DNA from: Deltaproteobacteria bacterium
GTDB taxonomy: Bacteria > Desulfobacterota > Desulfuromonadia > Geobacterales > JAJYBI01
Length of the DNA: 64,000 nt
NCBI GenBank assembly: GCA_021779095.1
Contig: JAJYBI010000006.1
Coordinates: forward strand, 1 to 64,000
Direction: 5' to 3'
The notes beneath the pieces were generated by a model. That model was not told where the DNA came from. It ran no database searches and saw nothing but the letters and a program-made list of their open reading frames with translations. Made by a program: the position numbers and the translations under genes. Below are positions 32,038-40,642 of this stretch, piece after piece. How positions within the stretch are numbered: position 1 is the first letter of the stretch; the number at the start of each line of letters is the position of its first letter.

Positions 32038-34029
32038 ATGCGAATAAAAATCTTCTATTTGATAGCGACCATCGCAATTCCCGTTTTCATGTTTGCTGGT
32101 TGCGGTGGAGACGGTGGGACGACCCCCGTCTCAGGCGTGAGCAGGGGCGTCATCACCCAAATGGGCAGCGTCTTTGTCAACGGCGTGGAGTTCAGCACTA
32201 CCAACGCCACCATTACCATGGAGGACCCCACCGAAACCCACGGTCTGAAGGTCGGCATGGTGGTCACCGTGACGGGAAGCTTCGATGACGGCACCCATGG
32301 CACAGCCTCCAAGGTCGAATACGCGGACAATCTGAGAGGACCCGTCTCCACCGTCGATACCCGTAACCACACCATGACCGTACTTGACCAGAACATCACC
32401 TACGATCCAGTGAAGACCGTATTCAACAACTTTTCCGGTACCGGCGCCAACGGGGTCGCCCCCGGCCAGATGGTGGAGGTGAGCGGCTTCAACGCCGCGA
32501 ACGGCACCGTCCAGGCGACCTACATCGAGCGGAGGTTGCCCAACTGGACACCTTCCACCACCGTGGAGCTGAAAGGGGCCATCACCTCCATGCCGACCAC
32601 GACGACCTTCACCATCAACTCACTGACCATCGACCACACCGGGATCACCCTCCCGGACGGCACGACGGTAGGCTCATTCGTAAAGGTGGAGGGGACTATT
32701 CCGGCTCTGACCGGCACCACGCTGCATGCCACCATGATAGGTTCACACACTGAGGGACCCCAGGCGAGCGAAGGGGAGCGGGTCGAGATCTCGGGGCTCG
32801 TTTCCAACCTCAGCGGCACCACCTTCACGGTCAACGGCACCACGGTCAACGCAGGGACCCTCTCCCTGGCAGGCGTCGCCAACGGCGTGAAGGTAGAGGT
32901 GGAGGGGACCCTCAAGAACGGGGTCCTGATGGCCTCCAAGATCACCGTCGAGACCGAGGCGCCGCCGACCACCCTGCCCGCGGCCCCCACGGCGGTGACC
33001 GCCACCGCCGGCTTCAACCAGGTCACCGTCGCATGGGGGGCCGTCAGCGGGGCCACGTCATACAACATCTACTGGTCGACGACCTCCGGCGTCACGCCGG
33101 CCACCGGCACCAAGATCAGCGACGTCGTGTCGCCCTATATCCAGACGGGTCTGACCGCGGGCACGGCATACTACTACGTGGTCACCGCGGTGAACAGCAT
33201 CGGCGAGGGGCCGCCATCCGCCCAGGTCTCGGCCACCCCGACCAGCGTCCCCACCGTTCCGGTGGCGCCCATCGGCGTCGGCGCCGTCGGCGGAGCGAAC
33301 CAGGTCACCGTATCCTGGGCGGCGGTCAGCGGGGCCACCTCCTACAACATCTACTGGTCCACCACCACCGGGGTCACGACCGCCACCGGGACGAAGATCG
33401 CGGGCGTCACCTCTCCCTATGTCCAGACCGGCCTGACCGCCAGCACGACCTACTACTACATCGTAACGGCGGTTAACGCCGCCGGCGAAAGTGCGCCTTC
33501 CGTCCAGGTCTCGGCCACCACCTCGGCTCCTCCGCCGACCGTGCCTCCGGCCCCAACGGGTGTCACGGCAACCGGCGGAACGAACTCGGTGACCCTCGCC
33601 TGGCCAACCGTTACCGGAGCCACATCCTATAACCTCTACTGGTCCACCACTACCGGGGTCACAACCGCGAATGGTACCAAGATTACGGGGGTAACGTCAC
33701 CCTACCTCCATTCCCGGCTGACCGCCACCCCCACCTGGCTGGCGGCAAATACCCCCTATTTCTACATCCTCACCGCCGTCAACGCCGTCGGAGAAAGCAC
33801 CCCCTCCGCACAGGCAACGGCCACCACCTCGGCGACCGACGGCGTGGCGCTCTATGGCTCCAACTGCGCCGGCTGCCACAACCCACTGGCCACATCGGTG
33901 AAGCAGGGCCGGACCGCGGCACAGATCCAGGCAGCCATCGACAGCAACACGGGCGGCATGGGAAGCCTTTCCGGCCTGACGCCGACCCAGGTGCAGGCGA
34001 TCGCCGATGTCCTGGCCATAGGGTTCTAG
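32038..34029 (+). CDS. DUF5666 / fibronectin III / monoheme cytochrome lipoprotein
   Basis: 663-residue predicted lipoprotein (lipobox ending FAGC near residue 22). The N-terminal 300 residues contain repeated DUF5666-type beta modules (RGVITQMGSVFVNGVEF, later VEISGLVSNLSGTTFTVNG). Three fibronectin type III domains follow (about 315-405, 408-500, 503-598), each with WaaVsGATSYNiYWSTT. The C-terminus is a small c-type cytochrome module with CAGCH at 610-614, closely related to modules in the genes at 38722 and 39774. This is a surface or periplasmic redox adhesin-like architecture; its role is inferred only. AAAGGAGG supports the start. Confidence 0.88.
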   Translation: MRIKIFYLIATIAIPVFMFAGCGGDGGTTPVSGVSRGVITQMGSVFVNGVEFSTTNATITMEDPTETHGLKVGMVVTVTGSFDDGTHGTASKVEYADNLRGPVSTVDTRNHTMTVLDQNITYDPVKTVFNNFSGTGANGVAPGQMVEVSGFNAANGTVQATYIERRLPNWTPSTTVELKGAITSMPTTTTFTINSLTIDHTGITLPDGTTVGSFVKVEGTIPALTGTTLHATMIGSHTEGPQASEGERVEISGLVSNLSGTTFTVNGTTVNAGTLSLAGVANGVKVEVEGTLKNGVLMASKITVETEAPPTTLPAAPTAVTATAGFNQVTVAWGAVSGATSYNIYWSTTSGVTPATGTKISDVVSPYIQTGLTAGTAYYYVVTAVNSIGEGPPSAQVSATPTSVPTVPVAPIGVGAVGGANQVTVSWAAVSGATSYNIYWSTTTGVTTATGTKIAGVTSPYVQTGLTASTTYYYIVTAVNAAGESAPSVQVSATTSAPPPTVPPAPTGVTATGGTNSVTLAWPTVTGATSYNLYWSTTTGVTTANGTKITGVTSPYLHSRLTATPTWLAANTPYFYILTAVNAVGESTPSAQATATTSATDGVALYGSNCAGCHNPLATSVKQGRTAAQIQAAIDSNTGGMGSLSGLTPTQVQAIADVLAIGF

Positions 34030-34069
34030 ACCTGTCGGACGCATCTACCGACAAGGGATGACGCATGCA

Positions 34070-34097
34070 GAAAGGGGCTCTTCCGGGAGCCCCTTTC
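34070..34097. terminator. Bidirectional terminator between cytochrome lipoprotein and lon
   Basis: GAAAGGGGCTC (34070-34080), loop TTCCGG, GAGCCCCTTTC (34087-34097): perfect 11-bp stem between convergent genes. Confidence 0.8.
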
Positions 34098-34108
34098 TCA
34101 TCTGCGCC

Positions 34109-36511
34109 TCACCCCTTCCCAAACGCCACCTTGTACACGTCCTTGTACTCTTTCGCGAAATGCACCTCCAGCCCCTCGCGGAGATAGTCGGGAAGCTCGG
34201 CAAACTCCTTCCGGTTTCCCTCGGGGAAGACCAGCACCGTAAGGCCGGCGCGACGGGCGGCAATAGTCTTCTCCTTCACCCCGCCGATGGGAAGGACCCG
34301 GCCGGTGAGGGTGAGCTCGCCGGTCATCCCGAGCTTTTTCCGCACCGGTTTTCCGCGCATCATGGAGATGAGCGCCGTGGCCATGGTGACCCCGGCGGAG
34401 GGGCCGTCCTTGGGGGTGGCGCCGGCGGGGACGTGCAGGTGGACGAAGCGGGTGTCGAAGAAGTCCGCCGGGGCGCCGTAGTCCTTAAGATGCGCCATGA
34501 CGTAGGAATAGGCGATCTCCGAGCTCTCCACCATGACGTTCCCCAGCTGCCCCGTCTGCCGGAACCCCTTGGTCTTGCTCGGGACGGCGGTCGCCTCGAT
34601 CGGGAGGGTTGCGCCCCCCATGCTCGTCCAGGCGAGCCCGGTAACCACGCCGGGGGTCCCCTCGAACAGCTCCTCGGTGGTGAAGACCGGCTGTCCCAGG
34701 TAATCGGGCAGCTCCTTACGGGTGATAACCACCGGCTCGGTGCGGCCGGTGGCGAACGCACGCGCTGCCCGGCGCATCAGCTTCCTGATCCGGTTCTCCA
34801 GGGTCCGCACCCCCGCCTCCCGCGCCCAGCCGTCCACGAGCGCCGCGAGCGCGTCCTTGCGGATGGTCACCTGTTTCGCCGAGAGCCCGTGGTTTGCGAG
34901 CGCCTTCGGGATCAGGTAGCGGCGGGCGATCTCCAGCTTCTCCTCCAGGATGTAGCCGGAGAGCCGGATGATCTCCATCCGGTCCAGAAGCGGCGCGGGG
35001 ATGGTGTCCAGCTGGTTGGCGGTGGCGACGAACAGGACGTTGGACAGGTCGAACGGGACGTCCAGGTAGTGGTCGCGGAAGGTAGAGTTCTGCTCCGGGT
35101 CCAGCACCTCCAGGAGCGCCGAGGCCGGGTCCCCCTGGTAGGAGGCGCCGATCTTGTCGATCTCGTCCAGCATCAGCACCGGGTTGGCGCTGCCGGCGCT
35201 CTTCATCGCCTGGACGAATTTCCCCGGCATGGCGCCGATGTAGGTGCGGCGGTGCCCCTTGATCTCCGCCTCGTCCCGCATCCCCCCCAGGGAGAAACGG
35301 AAGAACTTTCGCCCCAGGGCGTCGGCGATGGAATGCCCCACCGAGGTCTTTCCCACCCCCGGCGGCCCCACGAGGCAGAGGATGGAACCGGAGATGTCCC
35401 CCTTCATCCGCCCCACGGCGATGAACTCCAGTATCCGCTCCTTCACGTCCGTCAGGCCAAAGTGGTCACGGTCCAGGACCCGGCGTGCCTTCTCCAGGTT
35501 GTAGGAATCCCTGCTGAACCGCCCCCAGGGAAGGACCGTGAGCCAGTCCAGGTAGTTGCGGGTGACGTGGTACTCGGGGGAGGCGGGCTCCAGGAGCCGG
35601 AGCTTGTCCATCTCGTCGGTGACGGCGGCCTTCGCCTCGTCGTTCAGGGTGAGACCTTTGAGACGCTTCTCGAACTTCTCGATCTCCGCCGTCTTCCCTT
35701 CCTTCTCCAGCCCCAGCTCCTTCTTGATCGCCTTCAGCTGCTCTTTCAGGAAGAACTCCCGTTGCTGGGCGCTGATCTTCTCCTCGATCTGCCGCGTGAT
35801 CCGCGACTGGAGCCGCGACACCTCCAGCTCCTTCTTCAGGAGCACCAGGACCATGTCGATCCTCTTCCTGACATCGAAGGTCTCCAGCACCCGCTGCAGT
35901 TCGCCCCTGTCTGCAGAGGTCAGGGTGGCGGCGAAGTCGGCGAGCTTCCCCGGATCGTCCAGGCTGGAGCGGTTCAGGTACAGCTTGATCTCTTCGGAGT
36001 AGAGCGGATTCAGCTGGATCAGCTCTTTCAGGGTGGCGAGGACCGCCATGGAGTACGCCTTCAGCTCCGCATTCACGGAGAGTTCCGTGCCGTACCGGTA
36101 CCGGACCCGGGCGAAGATCAGATCGGCCGAGCCGGAGATATCCTCGATGGTGAACCGCTCCAGGGTATTCACCAGGAACTGGGCGGATTCGTCGTCCTCA
36201 TGGATCATCTTGACGATCTTGCCGGCCACCCCGACACCGTACAGGTTGTCCGGACCGTCCGGCGCGTCGGCGTCCTTCGCCAGAACGAGCCCCACGGCCT
36301 GGGCGGGGCTCTCCATGGCCCGCTTCACCGCAGCGCGCTGCCGCGGCTCGTTGACCGCCATGGGGAGCAGCATGTTGGGAAAGACCGGGCGCGGCCGCAG
36401 CGGCAGGATGTGCAGCCCGGCGGGGAGCACCTCGGTGGCGAGGACGAGTCCCCCCGCCGCCGGTGCGCCGTTCACCTCGGCGTCGATGATGTCGTCGTGC
36501 AGTTCGCTCAT
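34109..36511 (-). CDS. lon: ATP-dependent Lon protease
   Basis: 800-residue cytoplasmic AAA+ protease for damaged and regulatory proteins. Domains in order: LAN substrate-binding domain (about 33-230), coiled-coil linker, AAA+ module with Walker A GPPGVGKTS (382-390) and Walker B VLMLDEID, sensor and lid regions, then the proteolytic domain with catalytic Ser705 (KDGPSAG) and Lys748 (IGGVKEK), spaced 43 residues as in E. coli Lon. The start at 36511 has AGGAG upstream. It is followed in the same direction by nothing before the terminator at 34070, so it is the distal end of its transcript. Confidence 0.97.
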   Translation of the reverse strand: MSELHDDIIDAEVNGAPAAGGLVLATEVLPAGLHILPLRPRPVFPNMLLPMAVNEPRQRAAVKRAMESPAQAVGLVLAKDADAPDGPDNLYGVGVAGKIVKMIHEDDESAQFLVNTLERFTIEDISGSADLIFARVRYRYGTELSVNAELKAYSMAVLATLKELIQLNPLYSEEIKLYLNRSSLDDPGKLADFAATLTSADRGELQRVLETFDVRKRIDMVLVLLKKELEVSRLQSRITRQIEEKISAQQREFFLKEQLKAIKKELGLEKEGKTAEIEKFEKRLKGLTLNDEAKAAVTDEMDKLRLLEPASPEYHVTRNYLDWLTVLPWGRFSRDSYNLEKARRVLDRDHFGLTDVKERILEFIAVGRMKGDISGSILCLVGPPGVGKTSVGHSIADALGRKFFRFSLGGMRDEAEIKGHRRTYIGAMPGKFVQAMKSAGSANPVLMLDEIDKIGASYQGDPASALLEVLDPEQNSTFRDHYLDVPFDLSNVLFVATANQLDTIPAPLLDRMEIIRLSGYILEEKLEIARRYLIPKALANHGLSAKQVTIRKDALAALVDGWAREAGVRTLENRIRKLMRRAARAFATGRTEPVVITRKELPDYLGQPVFTTEELFEGTPGVVTGLAWTSMGGATLPIEATAVPSKTKGFRQTGQLGNVMVESSEIAYSYVMAHLKDYGAPADFFDTRFVHLHVPAGATPKDGPSAGVTMATALISMMRGKPVRKKLGMTGELTLTGRVLPIGGVKEKTIAARRAGLTVLVFPEGNRKEFAELPDYLREGLEVHFAKEYKDVYKVAFGKG

Positions 36512-36610
36512 GATCTGGCTCCTGTAGTGGGTTCCGGAAAAGCTAACCATCGCGGCGGCGGATGTCAACCGGGAGAGCGCGCGGCAGGGACGCCGGACCG
36601 GGGGAGGATA

Positions 36611-38449
36611 TCAGCGGGGAGGTCCGTGCCCAGCCAGCCGCCGCCGAAGGTCCCGGATCTGTGCGACCACATCGGCGTCTTCCGGATCGCCTGCCTCCAC
36701 CACGGAGAGCTGTTCGGCGGCATCTTCGCGCCGGCCCAGCTGAAAATAGATTTCCCCCAGGATGACCCGCGCCTCGGCGGTCCAGTTGCCAAGCAGGATG
36801 GCGTACTCGATGAGCATCCGCGCGTCGTTTAGCTGTCCGAGACGGTAGTAGGCGACCCCCAGGTTGCTGTAGATCCCGGCATCCCTGGTACCCAGCGCGA
36901 TTGCCCGGTTGTTGAGGTTGATAGCGTCGTTGTACCTCCCCAGCTTGTTGTAGGCATGACCAAGACTCCGGTACGCCCAGAAATGCCGCGGATCCATGGC
37001 AATCACCTTCCTGAGATACGGCACCGCCTCCCCGTAACGGCTCGCGGATTCGAGGGAAACCCCCAGGTTGTAGTTCGGCCGGACCTTGCAGGGGCTCTTG
37101 GCAACCGTATCCCGCCAGAGGGCGACCCCCGACCGCCAGACCAGGGAGCGGGCATAGGTGGCACCGGAAAGGGCCACAACCCACCCCGCCGTGAAGGCGA
37201 CGATGCCTCTGCGCATCGCGACGCCGTCCCACCGGGACCGGGCCAGGTCCAGCAGCGCGGCCAGTGCCGCGAACAGGCCGACGCAGCTCAGATAGACCCG
37301 TCGTTCCGCCATCAGGTCGGAGAGCGGCACGAAACTGGAGGTCACCGCCAGGGTCACGAAGAACCAGATGATTCCGAACATAAGGAGCCGGCGACGCAGA
37401 TCGCGCCGGTTTGCGCGATAGAGTGCCACTGACCCGGCGACGATGACAAGCAGCAGCGCCAGGGATAACAGCACCCGCCCCTGCAGCAGCGACCCGTACA
37501 GCGGGAAATCCGGGTCGACGTTCTGGCCGTAGGGAAGCAGCAGGAGCCGCAGATAGCTGACGACGACGGCGAGCTGGGTGATGGCGTAGTCAAGCGGAGG
37601 GTAGCCGCGCAAGTTGACGACGTTGATCGATCCGGCCAGTAAGGTGCCGGCCCCCTGGGCGGTCGCCATGATAACGATCATCACCGGCAGGAGCGGCAGG
37701 CAGGCAAGCTGCACGGCGGTCCGCCGGACAGCATCCTTCAGTCTGCTGCCGAAGATCACCAGTTCCAGGAGGAGCAGGACCAGCGGAGCGGTAAAGGCGA
37801 TCTCCTTGGAGAGCATACCGCAGACCAGCGCCGCCACCGCCCCGACCTGCAGCACCTTCCGCTTCGTACCGGGGCCGGCAGCCCGTGCGTCGAGGTACAG
37901 AAGGATCGTCAGCAGGTAGAACAGGGTGGCGACGGAGGTGAACCGCTGGACGATGTAGATGACCGATTCGGTCTGCAGCGGATGCACCAGAAACAGGAAG
38001 GCCGCCGCCGCGGGCACGAACCGCTTGGTGAAGGTATCCGGCGGCGATACGTCGTCAGGGAGCCCCAGCATCCGGAGGAGCACCAGGTAGACCAGCATGG
38101 CGTTCGCGATATGCACCGCGATGTTGAACAGCCGGTAGCCGACGGGATCGGTACCGCCGACCAGGTAGTTGAAGGTGAAGGTCAGGTAGGATACGGGACG
38201 CAGGGCGAAGTTGGTGACGCAGTCTTCTTGGATCCCCAGTTCCTCGTCGGTCCGGGCGAAACTGAACGGGTGCAGCAGTTCGGCATAATACCCCGTATTC
38301 CGGATCAGCCGGTTACGCTCGACATAGGTCTTGTCGTCGAACTGGGTGGGATAGTGCAGCGTATGGGCGTAGATCGCAATCCCCGCCAGAACCAGCCCCA
38401 TCAGGACGGCCCGGTGGAAGGTCAGCGCTGTGATGTTTCGTCTGGGCAA
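36611..38449 (-). CDS. TMTC-like polytopic membrane protein with TPR tail
   Basis: 612 residues: about ten hydrophobic segments over residues 15-430, then TPRs (about 440-610: PNYNLGVSLESASRYGEAVPYLRKV and following). The first extracytoplasmic loop carries an FDD motif (TQFDDKTYV), as in GT-C glycosyltransferases and eukaryotic TMTC O-mannosyltransferases, suggesting a lipid-linked sugar transferase. This is architectural inference. The start is a TTG at 38449 supported by GGGGAG 5 nt upstream; the next ATG (38401) has no such site and would cut into TM1. It lies upstream of lon in the same direction, with a 99-nt gap. Confidence 0.8.
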   Translation of the reverse strand: MPRRNITALTFHRAVLMGLVLAGIAIYAHTLHYPTQFDDKTYVERNRLIRNTGYYAELLHPFSFARTDEELGIQEDCVTNFALRPVSYLTFTFNYLVGGTDPVGYRLFNIAVHIANAMLVYLVLLRMLGLPDDVSPPDTFTKRFVPAAAAFLFLVHPLQTESVIYIVQRFTSVATLFYLLTILLYLDARAAGPGTKRKVLQVGAVAALVCGMLSKEIAFTAPLVLLLLELVIFGSRLKDAVRRTAVQLACLPLLPVMIVIMATAQGAGTLLAGSINVVNLRGYPPLDYAITQLAVVVSYLRLLLLPYGQNVDPDFPLYGSLLQGRVLLSLALLLVIVAGSVALYRANRRDLRRRLLMFGIIWFFVTLAVTSSFVPLSDLMAERRVYLSCVGLFAALAALLDLARSRWDGVAMRRGIVAFTAGWVVALSGATYARSLVWRSGVALWRDTVAKSPCKVRPNYNLGVSLESASRYGEAVPYLRKVIAMDPRHFWAYRSLGHAYNKLGRYNDAINLNNRAIALGTRDAGIYSNLGVAYYRLGQLNDARMLIEYAILLGNWTAEARVILGEIYFQLGRREDAAEQLSVVEAGDPEDADVVAQIRDLRRRLAGHGPPR

Positions 38450-38659
38450 CGTTCTCCCCCGATGATGTGTCCATCACCGGCAGGCCGGCTGCCGTCGGGA
38501 CCGTCCCTTCCGGCGCTGGTGACTGCCGCGTACGGCGGAAGCATAGTAGCACAATCAAACGGGTGATGACCAGCCTCGCATCTCCGGTACTTCTCTGGCG
38601 CGGGCAACATGACCGCCTGACGGAAGTGGCGACAATCGGCTGCCGGCCCAAAACGACAC

Positions 38660-38684
38660 GATCCCCCCGGAAACCGGGGGGATC
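38660..38684 (-). terminator. Rho-independent terminator of the cytochrome lipoprotein gene
   Basis: GATCCCCCCGG (38660-38670), loop AAA, CCGGGGGGATC (38674-38684). Read on the reverse strand it is followed by a short TTTT run a few nt later, 38 nt past the stop at 38722. Confidence 0.75.
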
Positions 38685-38721
38685 GCGTCGTGCAGGATGG
38701 GATCAATGACAGGAACCTCCG

Positions 38722-39726
38722 TCAGTCGCCGCCGCCGCTGCCGCCGCCCGAACTGGAGAGGTAGTCGGAAATGGCCTGCAGCTGGGCCGTGGTCAGGGCA
38801 GCGAGCGAACTCATCCGGCTCTGGCTCCGGATGGCGGACTGGATGCTCGATACCGACTGGCTCCCCATGCTGCCGTGGCAGCTGGAGCAGTAGGCGGTGA
38901 AGAGGGAGGCGCCGTCCAGTGCGGCCGTAGCCGTGGTCGTGCCGGTAGCCGAACCGGACAGGGCGGTGGCGATCGCCTGGATGTCCGCCGCCGTCAGGGT
39001 GGCAAAGCTGCCCATCCCGCCCGTGTTGCTGCCGATGGCGCTCTGGATCTGGGCGGCGGTGGCCCCCAGCTTGGTGGAGGTGGCCAGCGGTCCGTGGCAC
39101 CCCGCGCAGTTGTTCGCGTAGAGGGTCGCACCGTCGGGTGCGGTCGTGGTCGTGCCCGATGTAGTTCCACCGGTGGTGCCGGTCGTGGTACCGGTGGCGG
39201 GAACGGCCAGGGCGGTGGCGATCGCCTGCACCTGGCTGGCGGTCAGGCTGTTGGCAAACTGCCCCATCCCGCCGGTGTTGCTGGTGATGGCGGTCTGGAT
39301 CTGGGCTGCGGTGGCACCCAGCTTGGTGGAGGTGGCCAGCGGCCCATGGCACCCCGCGCAGTTGGTCGCATAGAGGGTCGCCCCGTCGGGAACGGTCGTG
39401 GTCCCGGTAGTCCCGGTGGTGCCGGAAACCATGGTGAGGTACGGCGTGATCGCCTGCAGCTGGGCCAGCGTCAGCGAACCGGCAACGGTCTGGATCTGGG
39501 CCGGCGTCAGGGCCGCCGCGAAGCTCTGCAGCTGGGCCGGGGTCATGGAACCGGCGTAGGTCTGCAGCTGGTCCGGGGTCAGGGTGGCGACGTAGGCCTG
39601 CATCTGGGCCGTCGTCATGGCGGACAGGTCGGCGGGGGTAACGGTGGTCGTGGTGCCGCAACCGGTGAGGGAAAAACCCAGGACTGCCGCAGCGAGGACA
39701 ACGATGGTACGAGCTCCCGATTTCAT
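38722..39726 (-). CDS. Triheme c-type cytochrome lipoprotein with LTxxQ repeats
   Basis: 334-residue predicted lipoprotein (lipobox LTGC, Cys23). Residues 36-98 are five 12-residue repeats of the form (L/M)TxxQxQxxxxS. Three cytochrome modules follow with heme motifs CAGCH (123-127), CAGCH (207-211) and CSSCH (280-284), separated by Thr/Gly-rich linkers. The modules share TSTKLGATAAQIQ and SNTGGMG with the neighbouring cytochrome genes. Expected to be anchored in the outer or inner membrane facing the periplasm as an electron carrier. AAGGAG precedes the ATG. It lies 47 nt downstream of the second triheme gene and is probably in its operon. Confidence 0.9.
   Translation of the reverse strand: MKSGARTIVVLAAAVLGFSLTGCGTTTTVTPADLSAMTTAQMQAYVATLTPDQLQTYAGSMTPAQLQSFAAALTPAQIQTVAGSLTLAQLQAITPYLTMVSGTTGTTGTTTVPDGATLYATNCAGCHGPLATSTKLGATAAQIQTAITSNTGGMGQFANSLTASQVQAIATALAVPATGTTTGTTGGTTSGTTTTAPDGATLYANNCAGCHGPLATSTKLGATAAQIQSAIGSNTGGMGSFATLTAADIQAIATALSGSATGTTTATAALDGASLFTAYCSSCHGSMGSQSVSSIQSAIRSQSRMSSLAALTTAQLQAISDYLSSSGGGSGGGD
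38960..39402 (-). repeat. Duplicated cytochrome module at DNA level
   Basis: Two in-frame copies (about 38960-39150 and 39209-39402) encoding the first two heme modules are highly similar in nucleotide sequence, offset by 249-252 bp with one 3-nt indel. The third heme module has diverged. Confidence 0.7.
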
Positions 39727-39773
39727 CTCTTTCTCCTTATTGGTTGTGATCATATGGTCAATGGCCGTGTGAA

Positions 39774-40436
39774 CTACGGAGAGGTCAGGACTGCGGAGAT
39801 TGCCTGGATATCGTCGAGTGTCAGGGCGGACAGCGCCCCCATCCCACCCGTATCGCCGCCGATGGCGTTCTGTATCCGGCTCGAATCGGCACCGAACTTG
39901 GCGGATGCGGTGATGACGCCGTGGCAGGCGGCGCAGTTCCCGGCATAGAGTGCGGTGCCTGCGGGAGCCATTGTCAGGGCGGAGGCAATGGCCTGCACCT
40001 GGACGGGCGTCAGGGTGGCAAAGGTGCCCATCCCACCGGTATTGGCGGTGATGGCGTTCTGGATGGTGGTGCTGTCCGCCCCAGCCTTGGCGGTGGAGGA
40101 GAGGCCGCCGTGGCAGGCAACGCAGTTGCTCGCATACAGTGAGGCGCCCCGCGGCACCGTTGCCAGCGAGGTGGCAATGGCCTGGATCTCGTCCGGTGCG
40201 AGGGAGGAGAGGGACCCCATGCCGCCGATGTTGCCGGATATGGCGTAATTGATGAGGGTGGAGTTGGCGCCGATCTTGGCGGACGCATCGAGAGCGCCGT
40301 GGCAGACCGCGCAGTTGTTCGCGTACAGTACCTCGCCGTCCGGCACCGGGGTAAATGCATATGCGGTGGCGGCGCCAATGCTGCAACCGAGGATCAGTCC
40401 CATCAGGATCATGCCGTTTTTGATTCGTGCTCTCAT
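39774..40436 (-). CDS. Secreted triheme c-type cytochrome
   Basis: 220 residues with an N-terminal signal segment (about 1-28) and three tandem modules of 63 residues, each with one heme motif: CAVCH (42-46), CVACH (105-109) and CAACH (168-172). Every module ends with an NTGGMG turn and an LTxxxIQAIAxxL helix. This makes a compact three-heme periplasmic carrier built by triplication. The start at 40436 has GAGGAG upstream. It is divergent from the CpxR gene, with an array of GTAAA boxes in the 200-bp spacer, so the two-component system probably controls it. Confidence 0.92.
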   Translation of the reverse strand: MRARIKNGMILMGLILGCSIGAATAYAFTPVPDGEVLYANNCAVCHGALDASAKIGANSTLINYAISGNIGGMGSLSSLAPDEIQAIATSLATVPRGASLYASNCVACHGGLSSTAKAGADSTTIQNAITANTGGMGTFATLTPVQVQAIASALTMAPAGTALYAGNCAACHGVITASAKFGADSSRIQNAIGGDTGGMGALSALTLDDIQAISAVLTSP

Positions 40437-40531
40437 CGCCAACTCCTCTCTTGTCCGGTTAGTGTTACGGGCCCGTGCCCGATCTGTTGTTCCACTCTCC
40501 CACAACGAGAAAAAATTCGGGGTTAAGAACC

Positions 40532-40586
40532 GTAAAAGCGGGTAAAGTTTTGTAAAGCTTCCGTCATCAACTTTACATTTCCTTAC
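40532..40586. promoter_or_regulatory. CpxR-type box array in the divergent promoter
   Basis: GTAAA occurs at 40532, 40542 and 40552 with exact 10-bp phasing (GTAAA-N5-GTAAA-N5-GTAAA). On the opposite strand GTAAG-N5-GTAAA occupies 40586-40572. The known CpxR box is GTAAA-N(4-8)-GTAAA. The array lies between the cytochrome operon and the cpxR homologue; a TATACT -10 for cpxR lies at 40609-40614. Confidence 0.75.
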
Positions 40587-40642
40587 AAACGGCACCGCGA
40601 TCTTCCGCTATACTCTCACCACCATGCTGAAAGGACGAAGGA

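Noticed and set aside
34058..36832. 924-codon + strand frame opposite lon
   Set aside because: Antisense shadow of lon; lon has all catalytic motifs and a good ribosome-binding site.
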